Assembly (NCBI GenBank): GCA_035307785.1
Contig: DATGHS010000214.1
Location: forward strand, 1 to 14,381
Direction: 5' to 3'
DNA: 14,381 nucleotides
Source of the DNA: DATGHS01 sp035307785
GTDB lineage: Bacteria > Planctomycetota > Planctomycetia > Gemmatales > Gemmataceae
Both the position numbers and the translations under genes were made by a program. This document shows, one piece after another, positions 1 to 6,884 of the stretch (the stretch's first letter is position 1; each line of letters begins with the position of its first letter). Under the pieces are notes generated by a model. That model worked only from the letters and a program-made list of their open reading frames with translations, was not told the origin of the DNA and ran no database searches.

Positions 1-112
1 AGATGGGCGCGGCCCATTTCTTGAACAGTAGGAAGGCGGAGCCCGCCGCGATCAAGGGAAGTACGGCGCTAATGATCATCTCCAAGCTCTCTGCGCGACT
101 GAGTGTGGGCAT
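1..112 (-). CDS. Small membrane protein, partial (runs off the left edge)
   Basis: Reading leftward from an ATG at 112-110, 37 codons stay open to the window edge, so the C-terminus is missing. The peptide begins MPTLSRAESLEMIIS and then has one hydrophobic stretch (about residues 13-30, ending in AGSAFLLF) followed by KKW, which looks like a single membrane segment with a basic flank. The start is supported by a GGGAGG ribosome-binding site 9 bases upstream. The same frame stays open upstream as far as an ATG at 256, but no ribosome-binding site is seen there, so the shorter form is preferred. The family is not recognised. It is short, partial and could still be chance. Confidence 0.4.
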   Translation of the reverse strand, partial: MPTLSRAESLEMIISAVLPLIAAGSAFLLFKKWAAPI

Positions 113-284
113 GGTCCTCGGCCTCCCGAAACGTGCCGAACGAACAATCTCGCTCCAGAAGATAGGCGAAGCGATAACGCAAATGTAACGCGAAGGATCG
201 GGGGACGCGGTCAGTACGCGGGTCAACAATCCCAAGAATGCCACGGCGGCTTGCATCGAACCGATGAAGTAGCTTTGCTTCGGA

Positions 285-407
285 TCATTCCCCTTTCGTC
301 GGCGAGCGCCCGACGCCGGACTTGCAACTCATGTAGTGCAACTCAATGAAGAGCCGGTGGGCAGCATCGTACGCTGCGGCGACTTTTTGATAGAGCGGAT
401 CAGACAA
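285..407 (-). CDS. Small hypothetical protein (about 40 aa)
   Basis: This 40-residue minus-strand frame starts at a TTG (407-405) and reads MSDPLYQKVAAAYDAAHRL, then FIELHYMSCKSG and a basic tail ending in TKGE. The composition looks like an amphipathic helix followed by a short tail rather than random GC-rich translation. No good ribosome-binding site precedes the TTG. The frame continues upstream to a TAG at 425-423 and is in phase with the next small frame, so it may be the second half of one broken gene. No function can be given. Confidence is low because of the length and the weak start. Confidence 0.35.
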   Translation of the reverse strand: MSDPLYQKVAAAYDAAHRLFIELHYMSCKSGVGRSPTKGE

Positions 408-422
408 AGGGAAGCCGCGTTT

Positions 423-587
423 CTACATGCGCGCCTTGAGGCGGCACGGACAGTTCAAGTGGTGGAACAGCGCTTTGTTAATGACGGCGGCCTGGGCCGA
501 CCGGAAATTCATTGCCGACATTGCCTTGCGACAGCAATCATCGGCAAGGCGTCGATTCGCGACGGCAGGGTCTCCAGGAACCCCCAT
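423..587 (-). CDS. Small hypothetical frame (54 aa), possibly a gene fragment
   Basis: From an ATG at 587-585 the minus strand codes for 54 residues containing ANRRLADDCCRKAMSAMNFR, then an Ala- and Asn-containing stretch and a Cys-Pro-Cys near the end, stopping at TAG (425-423). The frame stays open upstream for 13 more codons (from about 626), so the true start could be earlier or lost. It is in phase with the frame at 285-407, with only the TAG between them. This suggests either two small genes or one gene broken by a nonsense mutation. The family is not recognised. A shadow frame on the plus strand covers the same bases, and I cannot exclude that neither is coding. Confidence 0.3.
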   Translation of the reverse strand: MGVPGDPAVANRRLADDCCRKAMSAMNFRSAQAAVINKALFHHLNCPCRLKARM

Positions 588-735
588 TTCGGGTCCGATG
601 CGAGACAGAATTCCATGTGTCGTCTATTGGGCAATTGAAGAGCGCCCGCCGACGCGCTTTCTGTCCAATTGCTTCCGGCAATTTGTGATGAAAATGCTCT
701 CGTCCATTCATTGCTCTGCGCCCCCCCGGGCTCGA

Positions 736-3700
736 TCATTTCCCCAATCCGGAAAGGACGAATGCAGCCCAGAGTTTGGTGTCGGCTTTCCCCGCGGCTT
801 GCAGATTTGCCGGAGTGGTTGACTTCAGTTCCTCCGGTGATAGCTCCAGCACCTGCTTCTGGTTCGGCGCACCGCGTTCGCCGGCCAGTTGCGGAATCAA
901 CTCCGGATGATGGTAAATCGTCAGTTGCGCTTCGCGAAGCGCTTCCAGTGGCGGCTTCTTGTTGACCCACATTTCGTGGTAAAACTTGGCCATCAGCGCC
1001 GCGGTGGCGGAGTCATTCACATTCCACAGCGAAGCCACCACATTCGGGCAGCCGGCGAGGTGGAACGCTCGTTGCAAGCCTTGCACACCCTCGCCGCCGG
1101 TGTATTCACCGAGACCGGTTTCGCAAGCGGAAAGGGTCACGAGCTTCAAGTTCTCCAACGGTTGATCGACGAGGCGGAGGCCGGTTAGGATTTCGCCATT
1201 GGTCAGTACCAGGCCAACGAACCCCTCCGGGTTCTTTGAGATGACGCGGTATTTCTCCTCGCCGAATTGCCGCCTCTTGAACTCCTCAGCTTCGCGCTTC
1301 TTCTGCTTCGTGAACGAATCGACGTCGAAGAAGCCGTGCGTGGACAGGTGGGCAAATCGAACCTTGCAAAGCTCGGCCATGAGCCGGTCGGAAGTCGCAT
1401 CGGCACCGGTTAGCGTTACCGGGGAACGAAAGGCCAACGATTTCAGTTCGACTGCAGTTCCGGGCAATTGCGGCCAGGTGTCGGAGTTGTACGCCACCTG
1501 TCCCAACGCCAGCACGTTTTCGGGACCTTGATATTTCGGCGGAGACTTCAGTTGTTCCAGCAGAAACGCTCCGTGCGGGACGGCAGCGACGGTATATTCT
1601 TCGAGCAGGACCTTGTCCTTGCCAATGGGCAACGCCGGCCAGGGCATGCGCGCCAGGTCGCCATCCGGGCAAGCGATGTAGAGCGATTTCGTGCCGGCCC
1701 GCAGGTGCGGGGCCAGCTTGTCCCACACCAATTCCCGCAAGCGGAGGGCCGCCGCGGCTGTCGGCTCCCGGGATTGAATGGCCGCGCGCCAGGTGCTGAT
1801 GGCGTCGTCGATCTCTTTGGCGTTGCCGAGCTCGATGCGGGCCACGGTTGCTCGGTCGTCCTTCGTGGAAGCCAGGTTGGCGGGAGTGGAAACAACAAAT
1901 ACCGCGTAGCTGGGTGTCCGCTTTTGGATGACCTTGTCGTTCTCATCGTGCTCGAACTGAATGTACACATAGTGAACGACGTCGAGGAACACCACATTCG
2001 CCGGCAATGCTGCCGAAAGATCCTTTGGCTCCAAAGCATCGCGATCCTTCCATTGTTGAAGGATGGGAACTTCGGCGATGATCTCGCGTTCCAGCTTATC
2101 GTTCTTGTCGGCATAGTCGCGCAGCAACTTTTCGCGTTCGTCCTTGTCCAGGCGCGTGTCGCGCAGCAATTGCTCAATGCGTCGGTAGTTGCCGCGAAGC
2201 TCATCGCGCTTGGCGGCGGCCTCAGTGCCGGCGGCGCGGGCGCTGGCATGGCGAGCTTCCAGAATGCGCGTCAGCATCGAGCGCGACGGCCAGACGGCTT
2301 TGTAAACCTGATCTGGAGGGATATCGGCTGACCGGCTAACGCTCAGGTAACGATCCCGGCGCAAGGGTTGCACCGAAAGCGCGTCGAACGCCGCAGACTC
2401 TGCCGCGGTGAGCAATTGCTGCCGGACCAGTCTCTGCTGCATTTTCAAGGCCTGCTCACTGTAGGGCCGCGCTTTTTCCGCCTCGCCCATTTCGGCCAAC
2501 ATTATGCCGTAATTGGCCAAGCTCTTGGCTATGTTAAGATGGCCCTCGGGGAACTTGGACTCCGGGTACAGTTTCCGGAACATAGCAATGGCTTTCTTAT
2601 AAGCAGATAGCGCTTCCTGCGCCCGCCCGACGGACTGCAACGTGTAAGCCAAACCGTTGAGGCTGTCCGCCAAGTCGGGGTGGCCCTCGGGGTATGTGGA
2701 AGGCGGGTACAGTTTCTCTCTCATAGCCAGCGCTTGCTCATAGTATGGCAACGCTTCCTGCGGCCGATCCATTCCGTTCAAAACGTAGCCGAGATTGTTC
2801 AGGCTATTCGCAATTTCAGGATGGCCATTGGGGTACTTCGACTGCGAGTAGAGTTTGCGCTGCATGTCCAGGGCTTGCTCATAGTAAGGCTTGGCCTGAT
2901 TGGGCCGGCCCGTGGCTTGGAGCTCGTAACCCAGGTTATTCAGGCTGATAGCCAGGTTGGGATGACCGTCAGGATATTTCCCCTCCGGGTACAATTTCCG
3001 GTTCATCGCGAGGGCTTGTTCCTGATAAGTCAGCGCCCGGTCGCTCTGCCCCATTCTCAAAAATACATGACCCATGTTCCCAATCGATGTTGCCAAATCG
3101 GGGTGGCCGTTGGGGTATTTGGCTGGCGGGAAAAACTTCCGGCGAATGGACAACGCTTGCTCGTAATAGGGCCTTGCCTGTTCTGCTTGCCCCATCGCAT
3201 CCAGCAAATCAGCAAACGCGTTCATGCAGTGGGCAAGTTGTGGGTGGCCGTCCGGGTAGTTGGAATCGGGATAGAGCTTGTGGTACATGTCCACTGCTTG
3301 CTTTAACGGAACCTGGGCCTGCTCCAGTTGCCCCATGTCGTTCAGCGCATCGCCAAGGTTTTGGAATGCCAGCGCAACGTCGGGATGGCCGTTAGGGTAC
3401 TTTGACTCGGGGTAGAGCTTGCGGCACATGGCCAAGGCCTGCTCGACAAAGGGCAAGGCCTTGTCTACTTGGCCCAAGTCACAGAGGCCGGAAGCCAGGT
3501 TGTTAAGGCTGTCTGCCACGGAAGGATGGCCACTCGGGTATTGCGACTCTGGATAAAGTTTGCGGCGCATGGCCAGAGCCTGTTCATAATACGGCAACGC
3601 GCTGTCTGGCCGACCCATTTTCTTAAGTACACCGGCCACGTTGCTCAGGCCGCTAGCGATGTCGGGGTGGCCATTGGGGTATTTCGATTCCGGATAGAGC

Positions 3701-4626
3701 GTGCGGCGCATGGCCAGAGCTTCCTCAAAATAGGGCAGGGCCTTGTCGCTTTGACCCATTGAGTAAAGCACGAACGCAAGGTTGTTCAGGCTGATAGCCA
3801 AATTGGGGTGCCCGTCAGGATATTCCGATTTCGGATATAGCTTGCGGCGCATGCTCAAGGCTTCTTCGCGGTAGGGCAAGGCTTTGTCTGGCCGACCCAC
3901 GGCGCAGAGCAAGCTTCCAGTATTGTTGAGGCTTAGGGCGATGTCAGCGTGCCCATCCGGATATTTGCTCTTCGGGTAGAGCTTGCGACGCATGGCGAGT
4001 GCTTCTTCGCAATATGGCAGCCCCTGTGCAGCTTGGCCCATCCTGTAGAGCAATGTGCCAATATCATTTAGGCTGTGCGCCAGGTCGGTATGGCCATCGG
4101 GGAATTTGGCCTCCGGGTAGAGTTTGCGGCGCATGGCCAGCGCTTGTTCATAGTAGGGCAGGCCCTTATCCGGGCGGCCCATGTCGGCGAACGCGCTGGC
4201 GAGGTTGTTGAGGCTGATCGCGACGTTAGGATGCCCGTCAGGATACTTCGACTCCGGGTACAGCTTGCGATCCATGGCCAAGGCTTGCTCGAACAATGGC
4301 AACGCCTTGTTCGCCTGCCCCATGTCTTTGAGCGCGCAAGCCACGTTGGTGAGGCTGTTGGAAAGGTCGGGGTGTCCGTTGGGGTATTTTACCGGCGGAT
4401 AGAGCCTTTGAAAAATCTCCAGGGCCTGGCGCCATTTGACAATAGCTTCCGCTGGCTGACCACGATCATTTAACCGTTGGCCCTGGCGGTACAGCTTGCC
4501 GCCCTCCTCCGCCAGCTGCTGCTCTTCCGGCGTCAATTTCGGCGGCGTCGGCTCCTGGGCGAAGGCGCGCGGCAAGCTCACGCCAAGCAGCAGCAGCGCG
4601 AACAATGGGCGAAGGACAAGTGACAT
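736..4626 (-). CDS. Exported TPR-CHAT domain protein (putative caspase-like protease)
   Basis: A 1296-residue protein. Residues 1-24 are a signal peptide (hydrophobic ALLLLGVSLP, likely cleaved after AFA), so it is predicted to leave the cytoplasm. Residues about 75-735 are tetratricopeptide repeats in units of exactly 47 residues, each with KLYPxSxYPxGHP and ALPYYEQALAMRRKL. Fourteen GH linkers run from residue 84 to 696 with no indels. A charged, coiled-coil-like linker (about 780-870) follows. The C-terminus is a CHAT domain (caspase HetF associated with TPRs) with the expected His1097 in LSTHGFF and Cys1168 in SACETGLG. CHAT proteins are clan CD cysteine peptidases, and TPRs usually bind the regulator or substrate. 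The ATG is chosen because TGAGGT lies six bases upstream. The gene follows the 4706-5944 gene by 79 bases, probably in one transcript. Protease activity is inferred from the intact His/Cys pair; the substrate is unknown. Confidence 0.93.
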   Translation of the reverse strand: MSLVLRPLFALLLLGVSLPRAFAQEPTPPKLTPEEQQLAEEGGKLYRQGQRLNDRGQPAEAIVKWRQALEIFQRLYPPVKYPNGHPDLSNSLTNVACALKDMGQANKALPLFEQALAMDRKLYPESKYPDGHPNVAISLNNLASAFADMGRPDKGLPYYEQALAMRRKLYPEAKFPDGHTDLAHSLNDIGTLLYRMGQAAQGLPYCEEALAMRRKLYPKSKYPDGHADIALSLNNTGSLLCAVGRPDKALPYREEALSMRRKLYPKSEYPDGHPNLAISLNNLAFVLYSMGQSDKALPYFEEALAMRRTLYPESKYPNGHPDIASGLSNVAGVLKKMGRPDSALPYYEQALAMRRKLYPESQYPSGHPSVADSLNNLASGLCDLGQVDKALPFVEQALAMCRKLYPESKYPNGHPDVALAFQNLGDALNDMGQLEQAQVPLKQAVDMYHKLYPDSNYPDGHPQLAHCMNAFADLLDAMGQAEQARPYYEQALSIRRKFFPPAKYPNGHPDLATSIGNMGHVFLRMGQSDRALTYQEQALAMNRKLYPEGKYPDGHPNLAISLNNLGYELQATGRPNQAKPYYEQALDMQRKLYSQSKYPNGHPEIANSLNNLGYVLNGMDRPQEALPYYEQALAMREKLYPPSTYPEGHPDLADSLNGLAYTLQSVGRAQEALSAYKKAIAMFRKLYPESKFPEGHLNIAKSLANYGIMLAEMGEAEKARPYSEQALKMQQRLVRQQLLTAAESAAFDALSVQPLRRDRYLSVSRSADIPPDQVYKAVWPSRSMLTRILEARHASARAAGTEAAAKRDELRGNYRRIEQLLRDTRLDKDEREKLLRDYADKNDKLEREIIAEVPILQQWKDRDALEPKDLSAALPANVVFLDVVHYVYIQFEHDENDKVIQKRTPSYAVFVVSTPANLASTKDDRATVARIELGNAKEIDDAISTWRAAIQSREPTAAAALRLRELVWDKLAPHLRAGTKSLYIACPDGDLARMPWPALPIGKDKVLLEEYTVAAVPHGAFLLEQLKSPPKYQGPENVLALGQVAYNSDTWPQLPGTAVELKSLAFRSPVTLTGADATSDRLMAELCKVRFAHLSTHGFFDVDSFTKQKKREAEEFKRRQFGEEKYRVISKNPEGFVGLVLTNGEILTGLRLVDQPLENLKLVTLSACETGLGEYTGGEGVQGLQRAFHLAGCPNVVASLWNVNDSATAALMAKFYHEMWVNKKPPLEALREAQLTIYHHPELIPQLAGERGAPNQKQVLELSPEELKSTTPANLQAAGKADTKLWAAFVLSGLGK
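2422..4404 (-). repeat. Coding tandem repeat, 141-bp period (14 TPR units)
   Basis: Within the TPR-CHAT gene the codons for YPxGHP recur every 141 bases, for example at about 2540, 2681 and 2822. Arithmetic from the first GH (residues 84-85) to the fourteenth (695-696) gives exactly 13 steps of 47 residues with no length change. Copies differ by many synonymous and some non-synonymous bases, so this is an old array kept in register by selection, not a recent slippage product. Confidence 0.85.
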
Positions 4627-4705
4627 GGCGATACCTCAATAATTCCACGAACATCTTTTCCAAAACCCCGCCGGCTCGAAGAGTCGCCTACGGGCTTGAA
4701 TTGTC

Positions 4706-5944
4706 TCACTCCCCCTGCACCGAAAAGCACACGGCCCGGCTGTAAGGGAACTCCGGTTTCAGTTTTTCCTTCAGCAGGTTTTGCACGTACAGTGTCGGGT
4801 CGCTGGGGTCCATGATGCGCTTGGAGTTGATGGCTCCGCGGTCAGGTTCATCGCGCACAATTTCGCCGTTTTCGAACCAGACGGCGACTTTTGGAATCTC
4901 CCCTTTGATCATTCGGACCTTTGCCGGCTTCGGCAGGCCAGTGAACAGTGTCGCCATGTTCCTGTCGCTCGGCCACGGTTCTTCGCGCACCAGCAGGATA
5001 AGCGATTCAACACCCGATGGGCCGGGGTCCATTTGCACCGGCAAGCCGCTTGTGTTCTCCGGCCAGCTTAGCCGCTCGCGTTTTTTCTGGTCGGCGGGGA
5101 GCTTGTCCCATCGGTGATCCTGCCACGGATAAACCGGCGAAACCGACCCGCCGGCGTCGAGCCAGACAATGTACATGTACCCGGGCCGGTTGAGTTCCGC
5201 CTCAATGCGCAGGCCATCGCCCTTGTTGACTTTGCTTTTTGGCCCCAGAAGCGGCAGCACTCCCGCCTGGTGCAAATGTTTTCCCATCCGTTCCGGGTTG
5301 CCTTTTTCCCAGACGAGAATGTCGATGGAGCCCTTGAAGGGGGCCGATTGGCCCTCGGGAGGCCTGGTGGTGGGAATGGGGCCGGTCCGCGTCATCCGCG
5401 ACAACAACGGGATGCTCAAGACTGCAACCAGCAGCGACAAGGCAACAACAACGCTGCATCCGGCATTGCGCACGAAGATATTGGCTGATAGCTTCTTTTG
5501 CCGCCGAGGTCGCGTGCCGCTTTCTGATGACAATCCTGTTTTCGAGCCGGAGCCGCTAATGCCTTGAGTGTAATGTTGCAGATACCAATCCAGAATCACG
5601 CACAAGTCATCCAGCACCCGGGCCGCGTCGCTGGCTTCCACGCGCTCGCCGTGCGGGCCGAGGTTTCCCATATCGCGGATGGCGTTCATGCGCGAAAGAA
5701 TTCGCCGGTCGAGCTTGCGCGTGAATTGGTTGTCGTTGAGGATTTCGCCGAGCAGTGGCTTTCTCGGCTCATGCCCCATTTCGCGCTGGTAAACGTCGAT
5801 CAGCAGTTTCTCCATCACGATGCGCGACTTGGTAAGCGAACTGGCGGCATCAGGTTCGACATAATCGCAGGCAAGCTGAATGTCTTCCGAAAACTTGGGA
5901 AGCGCCTGCTGGTAGAGCCGGACTTTGCGGTCGAGGTCTTGCAC
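4706..5944 (-). CDS. Single-pass membrane protein, DUF4145-like N-terminus and DUF4384-like C-terminus
   Basis: A 412-residue protein with a GTG start (5944-5942). In frame, no other start codon lies between this GTG and an upstream TAG (5971-5969). Residues 1-125 are an all-helical domain resembling DUF4145 (a run around KSRIVMEKLLIDVYQ, then NAIRDMGNLGPHGE). A Ser/Gly linker leads to a basic patch RPRRQKK (145-151) and one membrane helix (about 161-182). By the positive-inside rule the N-terminus is cytoplasmic and the remainder is outside. Residues about 205-345 resemble DUF4384 (a Tyr-containing core around GYMYIVWLDAGG followed by a VYPW motif). It is the first gene of a two-gene unit with the TPR-CHAT gene. 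A plausible job is a membrane-anchored sensor or partner for the exported CHAT protein. This is inference from context; the domain names are recognised by pattern only. Confidence 0.8.
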   Translation of the reverse strand: MQDLDRKVRLYQQALPKFSEDIQLACDYVEPDAASSLTKSRIVMEKLLIDVYQREMGHEPRKPLLGEILNDNQFTRKLDRRILSRMNAIRDMGNLGPHGERVEASDAARVLDDLCVILDWYLQHYTQGISGSGSKTGLSSESGTRPRRQKKLSANIFVRNAGCSVVVALSLLVAVLSIPLLSRMTRTGPIPTTRPPEGQSAPFKGSIDILVWEKGNPERMGKHLHQAGVLPLLGPKSKVNKGDGLRIEAELNRPGYMYIVWLDAGGSVSPVYPWQDHRWDKLPADQKKRERLSWPENTSGLPVQMDPGPSGVESLILLVREEPWPSDRNMATLFTGLPKPAKVRMIKGEIPKVAVWFENGEIVRDEPDRGAINSKRIMDPSDPTLYVQNLLKEKLKPEFPYSRAVCFSVQGE

Positions 5945-5987
5945 GGACGGAACACCATATGCCGGAGACTAAAACTGGTTACGGGTG

Positions 5988-6017
5988 ATTGTACCGGCTC
6001 GCCGATTATCCTGTCCA
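5988..6017 (-). promoter_or_regulatory. Putative sigma70-type promoter of the membrane protein/TPR-CHAT unit
   Basis: On the minus strand, TGGACA (6017-6012, five of six to the -35 consensus) is followed after 18 bases by TACAAT (5993-5988, five of six to the -10 consensus). Transcription would start near 5981, leaving a leader of about 36 bases before the GTG at 5944. No strong ribosome-binding site is seen in that leader. Confidence 0.5.
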
Positions 6018-6244
6018 AAGAATTGCCGACGAAAAGTTAGCGGAATTTGAACTGAGTTTGCAAGTGCGTGGTTCGGGATTGTCTGAACGACTTCATATTT
6101 CGTGCCTTAGGTGATATCGATTAGCTCAGTTTCTGCGGTGCTCGTTGGCGCTGCGCGCCTCGATCTGTGCCCCGTGAAAAGCCTGTTTATCCTAGCGGAT
6201 GCTCCTTATGCCTTCGACAGATGCGATGGCTCGGCCGCGGCGCG
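6018..6244. other. Spacer with no recognised feature
   Basis: Together with the promoter and leader just left of it, this makes about 300 bases without a gene. Both strands were read; there is no convincing coding frame, tRNA-like fold or U-tract terminator here. Confidence 0.5.
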
Positions 6245-6701
6245 TCAGACCTTTGTGTATTCGCGTCGGACAGCGTGCACGGTCTCGTCAAGTTTGGACA
6301 AAAATCGCGAGCGATCCTTCGCCGTCATCGGTGCCGGGCCGCCGGTGGCAATACTGCTTTGTCGCAGTTCAACCATCAGGTCGCGCATCGCCAGAGCCGC
6401 GCCGATTTCGTTGTCCGTGATCGCGCGGCCCTTCGCATCCAAAACACGGGCTCCTTTGGCCAGACTACGGGCGGCCAGCGGGATGTCGCTGGTAATCACG
6501 ATATCGCCGGGCCCGGCCTGCTCGGCGATCCAGTCATCCGCTGCACCGAAGCCGGTGCGGACGATCATTTCCACCGGAATCGACCGGCACCCTCAGCGGT
6601 GCGTTCGCCACAACCTTCACCGGTATTTTGTAGCGACGGGCGACGCGATAAACCTCATCCTTCACCGGACAGGCGTCGGCATCAAGGTAAATCGTCAGCA
6701 T
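6245..6701 (-). pseudogene. yaiI: YaiI/YqxD family (DUF188) protein gene, frameshifted
   Basis: From an ATG at 6701 (SD-like GGAGG about 10 bases upstream) the frame gives MLTIYLDADACPVKDEVYR and then VVANAPLRVPVD, the signature N-terminus of this family. It then drifts into a stop at 6536. The rest of the family resumes in another frame at 6574: EMIVRTGFGAADDWIAE, GDIVITSDIPLAARSLAKGA, AMRDLMVEL and TGGPAPMTAKDR, ending at 6245. The two starts are 127 bases apart, so the phase is off by one (a 1-base gain or 2-base loss near 6575-6585). The repaired product would be about 152 residues, the usual family length. YaiI/YqxD proteins have a PIN/NYN-like fold and no settled function. All other motifs are intact, so this is either a very recent mutation or a sequencing error. 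Confidence 0.85.
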
Positions 6702-6802
6702 TCCTTGCAACCTCCAGTCGAAGTGATGGCCATGGCGTAAGCCCAGGTACAGCCGCCCCCGTCGTCGGCCCGCCTCGTCCGCGCAACCTGACTTGCGGCT
6801 AA

Positions 6803-6830
6803 TTGAGCGTTGCGGCTGCGGCCATAGGAT
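6803..6830 (+). promoter_or_regulatory. Weak candidate promoter for the ABC-F gene
   Basis: TTGAGC (6803-6808) and TAGGAT (6825-6830) are spaced by 16 bases, four of six matches each, about 55 bases upstream of the ABC-F start. This lies in the 183-base divergent spacer with yaiI. The match is marginal. Confidence 0.22.
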
Positions 6831-6884
6831 GAAGATAAGCGGCTGTGTGCTGCGTGACGAGCCGTACCGGAGTCAGGGCCAAGT

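Noticed and set aside
2422..4404. Regular 141-bp periodicity as a CRISPR or satellite array
   Set aside because: The period is in phase with codons and encodes TPR units; copies are diverged and there are no short identical repeats with unique spacers.
1468..4473. Long plus-strand open frames opposite the TPR-CHAT gene (e.g. 1468-2331, 2680-3306, 4075-4473)
   Set aside because: They are antisense images of the 141-bp coding repeat and GC-rich codons; they lack ribosome-binding sites and domains, while the minus-strand frame has clear TPR and CHAT motifs.
6560..6590. Programmed frameshifting in yaiI
   Set aside because: No slippery heptamer or obvious stimulatory structure; the family is not known to use recoding.
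6167..6802. Plus-strand frames opposite yaiI
   Set aside because: No recognisable motif; the minus strand carries the complete set of DUF188 motifs in two phases.
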